Positions 8,256-16,500 of a stretch of 64,000 nucleotides of DNA are shown one piece after another; position 1 is the first letter of the stretch, and every line of letters starts with the position of its first letter. Source of the stretch: Holophagales bacterium (GTDB lineage Bacteria > Acidobacteriota > Thermoanaerobaculia > Multivoradales > Multivoraceae); NCBI GenBank assembly GCA_009836625.1, contig VXVC01000007.1, positions 186,001 to 250,000 on the forward strand, read 5' to 3'. The translations under genes were made by a program, and so were the position numbers. The notes beneath the pieces are model-generated. The model ran no database searches and was not told the origin of the DNA. It saw nothing but the letters and a program-made list of their open reading frames with translations.

Positions 8256-9569
8256 CTAGCCGCGGCCGGAAACGGGGATCCCGAACTCGCGGAGGGTCCC
8301 CTCGAGCGTCGGGCGTCCCAGGCGCATCCGGTCGTCGGTCAGCAGGTAGGAGAAGAGGAAGCCGCCACCCAGCATGAGGATCCCGACCAGGAAGCAGTAC
8401 ATGACCGCGCGATCGGGGTAGACATCCTTGAGGTAGCCCAGGTAGACCGGACCGACGATCCCGGCGGCCGCCCACGCGGTCAGCACGGCGCCGTAGATCG
8501 AGGACATCTTCCGCGAACCGAACACGTCGAGGACGAAGGGCGGCATGGTGGCGAATCCGCCGCCGAAGCAAAGCAGCACGTAGCAGACGAGTATCGAAAA
8601 GATCCAGGGATTCGTTTCGGTCATGAGCACGCCGAACACGACCATCTGGCTCGCGAGCAGGATCCGGAACACCTTCACGCGGCCGATACGGTCCGACAGC
8701 AAGCCCCAGAACAGCCTTCCCACCCCGTTGCACAGCGAACTGATCGCGATCAGCGTGGCCCCGTACCCCGCCAAGGTCGCCGGCTCGAGCGAGGGGTCGG
8801 AGAGACCCCAGACCTCCTGGAGCAGCTCGGACTGGAAACTGATCACCGTGATGCCGGCCGCGATGTTGAAGAAGAAGACGATCCACATGAACACGAACTG
8901 CTGGGAACCGAGATAGGTCCTGACGGCCGTGTCGTCTTCCGCGGACGCCGTCTCGGCGGCGGGCCCGGCCACGGACTTCACCAGATCCGAGGGTACGGGC
9001 GGATCGCTCAGCAGCAGGCTGCAGGGGATCAGGAGGCAGGCGAACGTGATGCCGAGCCAGAGGAACACCTGGGACAGGTCCTCGCCCGTGCGCAGCACCA
9101 GCAACGGCGCCAGTCCCTTGCTGAGCAGGAAGGCGCCGACACCGAACCCCATGACGACGATCCCGGTGACCAGTCCCTTGTGGTCCGGGAACCACTTGGC
9201 CACCGTCGCGACCGGCGTCACGTAGCCGAGACCGATGCCGGCGCCGCCGACCACGCCATAGCCGACGTAGAACAGCGGCAGCATGTCCAGGCGGAGTGCG
9301 GCTGCCGCGATCACGTAGCCGCCCGAGAACAGGATGCTGCCGATCACGGCGAGCTTCCTGGGCCCCAGCCGCGGCAGCACCTGCCCGGCCCAGGCCGCCG
9401 ACACACCCAGCGTGAAGATCGTGATGCTGAAGGCCCAGGCCGTCTGCGAGAAGGTCCACCCCGCCTGCCGGACCAGCATCGTCTGGAAGAAGCTCCAGGC
9501 GTACACCGTGCCGAAGCACAACTGGAGCGTCGTGCAGAGCAGCGCGATGACGGTTCTGTGGAGCCGCAC
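8256..9569 (-). CDS. OFA-family MFS transporter
   Basis: About 437 residues with twelve TM segments of the oxalate:formate antiporter (OFA) branch of MFS: CFGTVYAWSFFQTMLVRQAGW, GGAGIGLGYVTPVATVAKWFP, and a central loop rich in acidic residues. I place the start at GTG 9569, 7 bp after the stop of the sensor gene; the longer frame would overlap that gene by about 120 bp. Likely exchanges a small carboxylate; the substrate is not predictable from sequence. Co-directional with the binding protein and Cache/HAMP gene upstream, suggesting sensing and uptake of a related ligand. Confidence 0.82.
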   Translation of the reverse strand: MRLHRTVIALLCTTLQLCFGTVYAWSFFQTMLVRQAGWTFSQTAWAFSITIFTLGVSAAWAGQVLPRLGPRKLAVIGSILFSGGYVIAAAALRLDMLPLFYVGYGVVGGAGIGLGYVTPVATVAKWFPDHKGLVTGIVVMGFGVGAFLLSKGLAPLLVLRTGEDLSQVFLWLGITFACLLIPCSLLLSDPPVPSDLVKSVAGPAAETASAEDDTAVRTYLGSQQFVFMWIVFFFNIAAGITVISFQSELLQEVWGLSDPSLEPATLAGYGATLIAISSLCNGVGRLFWGLLSDRIGRVKVFRILLASQMVVFGVLMTETNPWIFSILVCYVLLCFGGGFATMPPFVLDVFGSRKMSSIYGAVLTAWAAAGIVGPVYLGYLKDVYPDRAVMYCFLVGILMLGGGFLFSYLLTDDRMRLGRPTLEGTLREFGIPVSGRG

Positions 9570-9576
9570 GCCGGAG

Positions 9577-10317
9577 TTACTCCGCGCCCGAAACGCGCGC
9601 AGGCAGACCTCGGCCGGCGCCCTGCCGCGACACGTGAAGGAACAGGCGCGCCAGGTGGCCCACCTCGTCGTCGCGGGCCAGGAGGTCGCGCTCGCCAAGC
9701 TCGTCGTTCTCTCCGTCCCTGGCCAGCTCCACCGCGTAGGCGAGGAGTTCGCCCAGCGGCTTGGCGGCCAGGTTGACGAACCAGATCGACGCCAGCACGC
9801 CGAGCACCAGCATGACGCTGATCAGGTAGACCTGCTGGCCGATCGCCCGCTGGATCTTGAGCGCGACGACGTCGAGGTCCATACCGACATGAACGGTCCC
9901 GGCGACTCCGGCCAGGATCGGGCTGCCGACCTCGATGAAGTCGCCCATCCCGGGCAGGCTCCGTTCAACCGGCGCCGTGTTGCTGTGATCGCTCTCGAGA
10001 ATCTCTTCCGGGATGCCGGGAACGAAGGTGTGCGCCAGGAACTCGCCGGTCTCGCTGGTGATGTAGATGTACCGGATGCCCTGAACCTCGAGGAACTGGT
10101 CGACCAGCGACTGCAGAGTCGCGAGATTCTGGTTCAGGAGAATGCCGGCGCTCGAGTCCGCGATCGTCTTGGCGATGTTCTGGGTGTTGACCTCATACTC
10201 CGCCGACAGCTCGGTGTCGACGGTGTAGATGCAGAGGATCGAGGTCGACAGGACGATCAGGCCGAAGACGGCGAAGATGCCGAACCTCGTCCACTTGAAC
10301 AGCCTGCGGATTCTCAT
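9577..10317 (-). CDS. Cache/HAMP membrane sensor lacking an output domain
   Basis: About 246 residues. TM1 is FGIFAVFGLIVLSTSILCIY, followed by a ~130-residue periplasmic region with Cache-like features (IADSSAGILLNQNLATLQSL, IRYIYITSETGEFLAHTF), TM2 (YLISVMLVLGVLASIWFV), then a HAMP domain (NLAAKPLGELLAYAVELARDG ... DDEVGHLARLF). The protein stops about 20 residues after HAMP with no kinase, cyclase or methyl-accepting domain. ATG 10317 sits one base after the binding-protein stop. It may be a sensor that signals through a partner, or the relic of a split two-component kinase. Confidence 0.78.
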   Translation of the reverse strand: MRIRRLFKWTRFGIFAVFGLIVLSTSILCIYTVDTELSAEYEVNTQNIAKTIADSSAGILLNQNLATLQSLVDQFLEVQGIRYIYITSETGEFLAHTFVPGIPEEILESDHSNTAPVERSLPGMGDFIEVGSPILAGVAGTVHVGMDLDVVALKIQRAIGQQVYLISVMLVLGVLASIWFVNLAAKPLGELLAYAVELARDGENDELGERDLLARDDEVGHLARLFLHVSRQGAGRGLPARVSGAE

Positions 10318-10318
10318 C

Positions 10319-11680
10319 TCAACCGAACCTGGCGCCCCAGTCGTCGAGCGGAACGAACCGGCCATCCTCGACGACGGTGTGGTAGACGCTCTGCAGTCCC
10401 TGCCGCCGGTCGGGACCGAAGGACACGCGCTCGCTGATCCCGAGATCGAAGTCCTCGATGGAAAAGACCGCCTCTTCCAGCCCCGTCCGGTCCGGGTCCG
10501 GCCCCAGCCGCCGCAGAATCTCCCCCAACAGCTTGGCGTTCAGGAACCCCTCGAGGCTGCCGAAGCTGTGCGGGAACGGCGCGTACTCCTCCTGCACCAG
10601 GTCGGCCGGCACCTGTGGGTCGTGGCGCGCCATCAGGTCCCGGTACTCCTGGACCGCGGGGATCGAGGTGTCCTCGTAGCTGGGAACCACCTGGGAGTTG
10701 ATCAACTGCCGGGTGTATCTCTCAGCGTCGTCCTGCCCCTCAGTCAGGAGCTTCAGCAGGTTCTCGCTGCCGACGAAGGACAGGTTGGCGATCGGCACGT
10801 CGAGTCCGAGGTCGACGGCGTCGCGCGCGAACGCGGCGCAGGCGGCGTAGGCGCCGATACAGATGACGGCGTCCGGCGAGACGCCCTGAAGGATCTCGAC
10901 CTGCTTCCTCATACTGCCGGTGAACTTCTCGCCCCGGCTGTAGGTCGCCTCGCCCGCGAGTCGCTCGCCGTGCTTCGCCAGCGCCGCCCTGACGCCGGCC
11001 CAGCCGCTCCGCCCGTACGCGTCGATCTGGTAGAAGACGGCGATTCGCCGCCTGCCAATCCGCACCAGGTTGTCCACCAAACCCGCCGTCTCCTGGTTGT
11101 ACGAGGCACGCAGGTTGAACGCGAACTCGCCGTAGGGCGGCTCGCGTTGCGGCTGGGCGCCGGTGAACGGGAAGAACAGGAAGATCTTCTCGTCCTGGAA
11201 CTTCTTCAGGATCGGCAGGACCCGGGTCACGGTCGGCGTCCCGACGTAGCCGAACAGGAGGAACACCTTGTCCTCCAGCATCAGCCTCATCGTGTTCTGG
11301 ACGCACGGATCCGGCTGATAGCCGTCGTCGTACAACTTCAGGCTGACCCTTCGGCCCTCGATGCCGCCGTTCTCGTTCACGTTGTTGAAGTACGCCATGG
11401 CGCCGCGGTAGAGCTCCGTGCCGAGCCCCCTGGACGGACCCGAGAAGGCGGCGGACACTCCGAGAACGATCTCTTCGTCCGTGGCGCCCCGACCTTCCGC
11501 CAGGTCCGACGACTCGGCCTCCGAGCCTCCGGACTCCTGCCCGCGCCCCGCAGCCAGCGACGACACCGTGAAGGGAGCAACGAGCAGCGCGGCCAAGCCG
11601 GACCGCATCACGGACTTCCTGGTGACCAGGGGACCCCAGTTGCCGCTGCTCGAAGCTTCCGGTCCGAGACTGTGTTGCAT
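10319..11680 (-). CDS. ABC transporter substrate-binding protein, LivJ/type-1 periplasmic binding fold
   Basis: About 453 residues. After an N-terminal export segment (LAALLVAPFTVSSLAAG) comes the Leu/Ile/Val-type binding fold: IVLGVSAAFSGPSRGLGTELYRG, YFNNVNENGGIEGRRV and FGYVGTPTVTRVLPIL. I chose ATG 11680 because AGGAGG lies 7 nt upstream; an ATG 6 bp earlier sits too close to it. No ABC permease or ATPase genes are adjacent; instead it precedes the Cache/HAMP protein by a one-base gap, so the ligand-loaded protein may feed a sensor rather than a transporter. Confidence 0.85.
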   Translation of the reverse strand: MQHSLGPEASSSGNWGPLVTRKSVMRSGLAALLVAPFTVSSLAAGRGQESGGSEAESSDLAEGRGATDEEIVLGVSAAFSGPSRGLGTELYRGAMAYFNNVNENGGIEGRRVSLKLYDDGYQPDPCVQNTMRLMLEDKVFLLFGYVGTPTVTRVLPILKKFQDEKIFLFFPFTGAQPQREPPYGEFAFNLRASYNQETAGLVDNLVRIGRRRIAVFYQIDAYGRSGWAGVRAALAKHGERLAGEATYSRGEKFTGSMRKQVEILQGVSPDAVICIGAYAACAAFARDAVDLGLDVPIANLSFVGSENLLKLLTEGQDDAERYTRQLINSQVVPSYEDTSIPAVQEYRDLMARHDPQVPADLVQEEYAPFPHSFGSLEGFLNAKLLGEILRRLGPDPDRTGLEEAVFSIEDFDLGISERVSFGPDRRQGLQSVYHTVVEDGRFVPLDDWGARFG

Positions 11681-11790
11681 GGACATACCTCCTGTTCCGT
11701 TGGCCCGGTCAGACACTATCGCCCTTCGCCTCTACTAGCGCCCCGAAACCCCTCGCAGGCTCCGTGTTTCGGCCCATCCCGTCCTCTCCC

Positions 11791-11841
11791 AGTAGCTTGA
11801 GCCGCGCACTTGCTTCGCTGCGTTCCGCGGCGCAAGCTACT
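11791..11841. other. Long stem-loop upstream of the biotin carboxylase gene
   Basis: AGTAGCTTG (11791-11799) pairs with CAAGCTACT (11833-11841), and after a single A/G mismatch GCCGCG (11801-11806) pairs with CGCGGC (11826-11831), leaving a 19-nt loop. It ends 17 bp before the ATG at 11859 and lies in the gap between divergent genes, so it is not a terminator of either neighbour. A 5'-leader structure or an operator is possible. Confidence 0.5.
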
Positions 11842-11858
11842 AGGATGCCCGCTCTGGC

Positions 11859-13397
11859 ATGAAGAACGGCCTGAAGAAGGTGCTCGTCGCGAACCGCGGC
11901 GAAATCGCGGTACGGGTGATCCGTGCGCTCCGCGAGCGCGGCATCGTCTCGGTCGCCGTCTACTCGGAGGCGGACCGCGCCGGCCTCGCCACGCAGATGG
12001 CCGACGAGGCCCACTGCATCGGCCCCGCGCCCTCGATCGAGAGCTACCTTCAGGCTGGGAGAATCGTCGACCTCGCCGCGTCCATCGGCGCCGACGCGAT
12101 CCACCCCGGCTACGGCTTTCTGTCCGAGAACGCCGGTTTTGCGCGCCTGTGCGAGGAACGCGACATTACTTTCATCGGGCCGCCCTCCGCGGCGATCGCC
12201 GCGATGGGCTCGAAGATCGAAAGCCGGCGCCTGATGACCGCGGCCGGCGTACCCATCGTGCCGGGCGGCACCGATCCTCTGGCCTCCGCGGAAGCGGCCC
12301 GCGAAGCGGCAGCCGAGATCGGCTATCCGGTGATGCTCAAGGCCTCCGCCGGCGGCGGCGGCAAGGGCATGCGGCTGGTACGGGAGGAAAGCGAACTCGA
12401 AGCGGCCTTCCGGGGCGCGACCTCGGAGGCCGGCGCCAGCTTCGATGACGCCTCGGTCTACATCGAGCGCTTCGTCGAGCGGCCCCGCCACGTCGAGATC
12501 CAGATCCTCGGCGACCGGCACGGACGGATCGTCTCTCTCGGCGAACGGGAGTGCTCCCTGCAACGACGGCATCAGAAGGTGGTCGAGGAGGCGCCGTCGC
12601 CCGTCGTCGACGCGGACCTCCGCCGCCGCATGGGCGAGGCGGCGGTTCGCGCCGCGGCCGCCGTGCAATACGTCGGCGCGGGCACGGTGGAGTTCCTGCT
12701 CGATCCCGGGGGAGAGTTCTACTTCCTGGAGATGAACACGAGGATCCAGGTCGAGCATCCCGTGACCGAGCTGGTCACCGGCATCGACATCGTCGCCGCC
12801 CAGCTCGACATCGCGGCCGGCGAGGCGCTGCCGGAGGCCCTGGAGAACGGCACGGAGCCCCGGGGGCACGCGGTCGAGGTCCGGCTGTACGCGGAGGATC
12901 CGTTCCGCAACTTCGCTCCTTCGCCAGGGCGGATCGAACTGCTCCAACTGCCGGAGGGCCCGGGCGTTCGCAACGACTGCGGCGTGTACGAGGGCTCGGA
13001 GGTGACGATCCACTACGACCCGATGCTGGCCAAGTTGATCGTCTGGGGGCGCGACCGGAACGACGCCCTGGCTCGCCTCAGGCGGGCACTCGCCGAAACC
13101 CGGGTGGAGGGAATCCGCACCAACCTGCCCCTTTTCGAGCAACTGCTCGAGGACGAGGACTTCGTGACCGGCAACATGGACATCTCGATGCTGGATCGCA
13201 AGCTCGAGAATGGCGAGCTGCGGCCGGACGCGCCGGACGACGACGCCCTGGAGACCGACCTTCCCGTCCTCGCCGCCGTCCTTGCCCACCTGAAACGGGC
13301 CGAGGCGAACGGAACCGCGGCCGGCGGCAGCGCTCCGCGGTCGCACTGGCTGCTCGCGGCCCGGCGCGACGCCCGGAGGGGCACGACTTGGAACTGA
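11859..13397 (+). CDS. accC: Acyl-CoA carboxylase, biotin carboxylase subunit
   Basis: A 512-residue cytoplasmic biotin carboxylase that uses ATP and bicarbonate to carboxylate biotin on the carrier subunit. Motifs: KVLVANRGEIAVRVIRA at the N-terminus, DAIHPGYGFLSEN near 80-92, ATP-grasp loop SAGGGGKGM (163-171), and FYFLEMNTRIQVEHPVTE near 285-300. The body after ~450 is longer than E. coli AccC, as in propionyl/methylcrotonyl-CoA carboxylase alpha subunits, but here the biotin domain is on a separate, overlapping downstream gene. The carboxyltransferase subunit is not in the window, so the acyl-CoA substrate is undecided. Confidence 0.92.
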   Translation: MKNGLKKVLVANRGEIAVRVIRALRERGIVSVAVYSEADRAGLATQMADEAHCIGPAPSIESYLQAGRIVDLAASIGADAIHPGYGFLSENAGFARLCEERDITFIGPPSAAIAAMGSKIESRRLMTAAGVPIVPGGTDPLASAEAAREAAAEIGYPVMLKASAGGGGKGMRLVREESELEAAFRGATSEAGASFDDASVYIERFVERPRHVEIQILGDRHGRIVSLGERECSLQRRHQKVVEEAPSPVVDADLRRRMGEAAVRAAAAVQYVGAGTVEFLLDPGGEFYFLEMNTRIQVEHPVTELVTGIDIVAAQLDIAAGEALPEALENGTEPRGHAVEVRLYAEDPFRNFAPSPGRIELLQLPEGPGVRNDCGVYEGSEVTIHYDPMLAKLIVWGRDRNDALARLRRALAETRVEGIRTNLPLFEQLLEDEDFVTGNMDISMLDRKLENGELRPDAPDDDALETDLPVLAAVLAHLKRAEANGTAAGGSAPRSHWLLAARRDARRGTTWN

Positions 13398-13897
13398 TCG
13401 TCGCCCGCGCCGCGGAGGAGGTCCGCGTCGAGGTCCGCGCCGAGGCGAACGGCCACTGGACCGTCGCCGTCGACGACCGCGAGTACCGCGTGGACGCCGC
13501 CACCCTGGGGCGGCCGGACGTCCTGAGCGTGATCGTCAACGGGCGTCAGGCGACGCAGAGCGTCCGCTCGCTCGGCAACGGCGTCTACGACGTCGACGGC
13601 GCCGAGTTGAAGGTAATCGATCCCCGCTCGCGGGCTCTCGGGGAGGCGGCGCAGCAGGGAGCCGCCGGCACGTTCGAGGCGACCGCCTACATGCCCGGCC
13701 GCGTCACGGCCGTGCTCTCGGCCGAGGGCGACGAGGTGACCTCGGGGCAGGGCGTCGTCGTGCTCGAGGCGATGAAGATGGAGAACGAGATCCAGTCGGA
13801 GATCGACGGGCGGCTCGAGCGACTCCTCGTCGAGGTCGGCCAGACGGTCGACGGCGGCCAGCCGCTCTTCGTCGTCGCCGCCGGCGCCGACGCCTAG
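13388..13897 (+). CDS. Biotin carboxyl carrier subunit
   Basis: A 169-residue biotinyl-domain protein in the +1 frame relative to accC. The TTG at 13388 overlaps the accC stop by 10 bp and is preceded at 7 nt by GGAGGGG; the much longer frame reaching into accC is a shadow. The C-terminal half is a biotinyl domain with EAMKMENE, biotin on Lys130, and flanking half-motifs YMPGRVTAVLSAEGDEV and LVEVGQTVDGGQPLF. The N-terminal ~90 residues resemble the BT linker region of acyl-CoA carboxylase alpha chains, suggesting that an alpha subunit has been split in two. Stop TAG shares the tetranucleotide CTAG with the convergent regulator's stop. Confidence 0.9.
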   Translation: MELIVARAAEEVRVEVRAEANGHWTVAVDDREYRVDAATLGRPDVLSVIVNGRQATQSVRSLGNGVYDVDGAELKVIDPRSRALGEAAQQGAAGTFEATAYMPGRVTAVLSAEGDEVTSGQGVVVLEAMKMENEIQSEIDGRLERLLVEVGQTVDGGQPLFVVAAGADA

Positions 13898-14571
13898 CTC
13901 GCTGCTTCCCGCACGAGCACCTTGGACGCGGCGGGGAAGCCCAGGCTGAACTCGCGCGCATCCGAGACCACGGCAACGCTGCCGGCCGTCTCGTCCCGCG
14001 CCGCCACCTCGACCAGGCTGCCGGGCATCAACCCTTCGCGCTCCGCGAAGCGCAGGAACTCGGCGTTCTGGTCCGTCACCCGGACCACCTCGACGACACG
14101 GTTCAAGGAGCACTTCAACAGGCTCGGATGATCGACGAGCTCGATGTGGCCATCGGCGCTCGGAATCGGATCGCCGTGGGGATCCACCGACGGATGGCCG
14201 AGCATCTCGTCCATTCGCTCGATCATCCGTCCGGAAACGGAGTGCTCGAGCAACTCGGCCTCGGAATGGACCTCACTCCAGTCGAACCCCATCACGTTGA
14301 CCAGGAAGAGCTCGATCAGCCGATGCCTCCTGAGCACGTGCGTCGCCAGCTTGCGACCGGCCGGCAGGAGTCGGACTCCGCTGTACGGTTCGTAGGAGAT
14401 CAGCCCGGACTCAGCGAGGGTCTTCATCATCGCCGTGACGGAGGCGGGAGCGACCTTGAGGCGCGCCGCGATCCGTCCCATCGGCACGAGTTGCGCACCC
14501 TCCATCCGGGCTTCGTGCTCCGCCAGGAAGATGCACTTCAGGTAGTCCTCGACGGTGCTACTGGCGCGCAT
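13894..14571 (-). CDS. DtxR/MntR-family metal-dependent transcriptional regulator
   Basis: About 225 residues with the DtxR layout. The N-terminal winged helix runs from VEDYLKCIFLAEHE through MGRIAARLKVAPASVTAMMKTLAESGL. The dimerisation domain follows with the metal-site segment LRRHRLIELFLVNVMGFDWSEVHSEAELLEHSVS. The C-terminal FeoA/SH3-like domain ends RFAEREGLMPGSLVEV. Binds Fe2+ or Mn2+ and represses metal-uptake genes in known members. Its ATG (14571) overlaps the end of the isopentenyl phosphate kinase gene by 14 bp, so it is expressed as the last gene of the mevalonate operon. That is an unusual setting; no metal transporter is adjacent. Confidence 0.9.
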   Translation of the reverse strand: MRASSTVEDYLKCIFLAEHEARMEGAQLVPMGRIAARLKVAPASVTAMMKTLAESGLISYEPYSGVRLLPAGRKLATHVLRRHRLIELFLVNVMGFDWSEVHSEAELLEHSVSGRMIERMDEMLGHPSVDPHGDPIPSADGHIELVDHPSLLKCSLNRVVEVVRVTDQNAEFLRFAEREGLMPGSLVEVAARDETAGSVAVVSDAREFSLGFPAASKVLVREAAS

Positions 14572-15397
14572 CTTCGACCTCGCTCGGACGCACGAGTGTA
14601 CCGGCGCTCTCCGCCTCCCCGTCCGGCTGGCGCAGCACCGACTCGAGAAGGCCGGGGCGGCGCCCGTCGATGATGAGCGATTCGACGCCCCGCCGCGCCA
14701 GCGCCCACGCGGTCGCCAGACGATGCTCCATGCCACCTGTGACATCGACCGCCGGCGAGCCGCCTGCAGCCTCCGACACCGCGCCGATGTTCGCCGCGTC
14801 GATGCGGGGAACAAGCCGGCCCGCGCCGTCCAGAACGCCGGCCGTGGCACCGAGCCACACCGCCCGACGCACCTCGATACCGAGCGGAACGAGGGCGCGG
14901 GCAAGGAAGTCGAACACCGTCTCCGTCGACGCGATCGAGGCCCCGCGCGTCCGGTCCACGACGACATCGCCCATCGTGACCGGCACCAGGCCCTGCCGCA
15001 GCGCCGCGGCAAGCGGTGCGGGCGGCGGCCCGTCGGGCTCCCCGTCACATGCGGTCAGAAAGCCGGACGGCAGTTGCGAGTAGGCCGGCACGCCGGCCTC
15101 GACCAGACTTCCGACGACCTGCCGGTGGAGCTCGATGGCCGCGGACTGCGTGCGCGCTACGCCCATCCGGTCCACGTCCAGGTCTGGACGGTCGCCGCCT
15201 CCGCCCCCGGCGAGGCCGGCCGCGCGGGCCTCCGGGTGTCCGAAGGAACCGCTGCCGTGACCGACGACGAGGCCGTCCCCCGACCAACCGGCCGCGATCT
15301 CGGCCGCCAGCCGCCGCAGGTGTTCCTTCGCGACCGTGCGCGGTTTCGTCTTGTCCGTGATCAGGCTGCCGCCGAGCTTGACCAGCGTGACGTCCAA
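14558..15397 (-). CDS. Isopentenyl phosphate kinase
   Basis: About 279 residues of the amino-acid-kinase fold, phosphorylating isopentenyl phosphate to IPP. VTLVKLGGSLITDK is the N-terminal nucleotide loop and GHGSGSFGH (residues 46-54) carries the conserved His that marks IPKs among amino-acid kinases; VTMGDVVVD and VDVTGGMEHRL match the rest of the family. The best start is TTG 15397 (no ATG or GTG fits between the upstream gene and the first motif). It sits between the decarboxylase gene and the DtxR-type regulator. IPK is the final step of the alternative mevalonate route, otherwise best known from archaea and some Chloroflexi. Confidence 0.87.
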   Translation of the reverse strand: MDVTLVKLGGSLITDKTKPRTVAKEHLRRLAAEIAAGWSGDGLVVGHGSGSFGHPEARAAGLAGGGGGDRPDLDVDRMGVARTQSAAIELHRQVVGSLVEAGVPAYSQLPSGFLTACDGEPDGPPPAPLAAALRQGLVPVTMGDVVVDRTRGASIASTETVFDFLARALVPLGIEVRRAVWLGATAGVLDGAGRLVPRIDAANIGAVSEAAGGSPAVDVTGGMEHRLATAWALARRGVESLIIDGRRPGLLESVLRQPDGEAESAGTLVRPSEVEDARQ

Positions 15398-15435
15398 TCG
15401 CCCGTCCGGGGCGCGGCGTCCGGCGGCGGCCGCAC

Positions 15436-16488
15436 TCAAAGCCCGGCTCCGCGGCGCCACGCCGGCGGACCGCCGGTGCGATCGCGCAGCACCCGCTCGA
15501 CGCTGCCGAGAGCCACGAGCCGTTCCGCCACCCGCGCTTCGTCGGCCGGCTGGCAGATCACGTGGACATTCGCGCCGGCATCCATCGTGGCGTAGGCGGC
15601 CACGCCGTCCGCGCGGAGATCGCGGACCGCGGCCAGCACCTCGATCGTGCCCGGTGTCCAGTAGTACACGGGAGGCCTGGACGACATCGCGATCAGGTGG
15701 AGGTCGATTCCCTCCTCCTCGACCGCTGGTCCCAGGGCCTCGAAGTCGCGCTCTCTTAGCGCGACGCGCACCTGTTCGAGGCGCTCCTCGAGCGCGTCCA
15801 GACGCGGCGCGAAGTACGGACTGCTCACCGCGAGCTGGTGCCCGTCGCGTGAAGACACCTTCTTGGCGCCGGTCTCGACGACGGCGACCACATCGCAGAG
15901 CGGCCAGGCGTCCTCGTCCAGAACCTGAAGCGCACTGTTGTCGTCCCCGTCGGGCCACTCCACGTAACCGCCGTAGGCCGAGCGCGCGGCCGAACCCGAG
16001 CCGCTGCTCCGCGACAGGGCGGACAGGGTCCGCGGCGGCAGGTCGAAGCCCATGGCGGCCGTCACGGCCAGGGTCAGGGCGGTGAAGCCCGAAGCGGAAG
16101 AGGCGATCCCGGCCGCCGCCGGGAAGGTGTTGCCGGTCGCGATCCGGAACCCACCCGTGTACGGCGCCGCCGTCTGCCGCGACCACTCGCGCAGCCGGTC
16201 CAGGTGCCGCCGCGTACGCTCGACGAAGGCCGGCGGCGCTTCCCCGGCGGCCCCTGAACGGCCGGCGCCTGGTTCCTCGAGCCAAACGATCTCGTCGTCC
16301 TGTCCGCCGGCCAGGGGAGACGCCGAGCAGATCGACCGGCAGGCGTCCAGGGTCATTGACAGCGAACGGTTGAAGGGAACCGGCCCCTCGAGATCCCGGG
16401 CGCCCCAGTACTTGATGAAGGCGATGTTCGAAGGCGCCTCGGCGGTCACGGGCCCAGGCTCATGGGCCGGTTCCAACACGGAGCTCAT
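15436..16488 (-). CDS. Mevalonate-pathway decarboxylase (phosphomevalonate or diphosphomevalonate decarboxylase), GHMP family
   Basis: A 350-residue GHMP-fold decarboxylase. APSNIAFIKYWGARD is the family N-terminus, IASSASGFTALT the phosphate loop, RSSGSGSAARSAYGGY the substrate loop, and MDAGANVHVI holds the presumed catalytic Asp. Diphosphomevalonate decarboxylases usually read KYWGK; the second Lys is Ala here. With IPK next door and no phosphomevalonate kinase in the operon, I infer that it decarboxylates mevalonate 5-phosphate to isopentenyl phosphate. Sequence alone does not exclude classical activity. It starts 12 bp after the mevalonate kinase stop. Confidence 0.82.
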   Translation of the reverse strand: MSSVLEPAHEPGPVTAEAPSNIAFIKYWGARDLEGPVPFNRSLSMTLDACRSICSASPLAGGQDDEIVWLEEPGAGRSGAAGEAPPAFVERTRRHLDRLREWSRQTAAPYTGGFRIATGNTFPAAAGIASSASGFTALTLAVTAAMGFDLPPRTLSALSRSSGSGSAARSAYGGYVEWPDGDDNSALQVLDEDAWPLCDVVAVVETGAKKVSSRDGHQLAVSSPYFAPRLDALEERLEQVRVALRERDFEALGPAVEEEGIDLHLIAMSSRPPVYYWTPGTIEVLAAVRDLRADGVAAYATMDAGANVHVICQPADEARVAERLVALGSVERVLRDRTGGPPAWRRGAGL

Positions 16489-16500
16489 CTCTCCCGGAGC

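Noticed and set aside
12551..13387. Upstream extension of the biotin carrier gene inside accC
   Set aside because: Codons before TTG 13388 are a frame-shifted shadow; the SD GGAGGGG and homology start at 13388.
14558..16285. A 575-codon frame extending IPK through the decarboxylase gene
   Set aside because: Only the last 280 codons match the kinase; the first part is an Arg-rich shadow of the decarboxylase.
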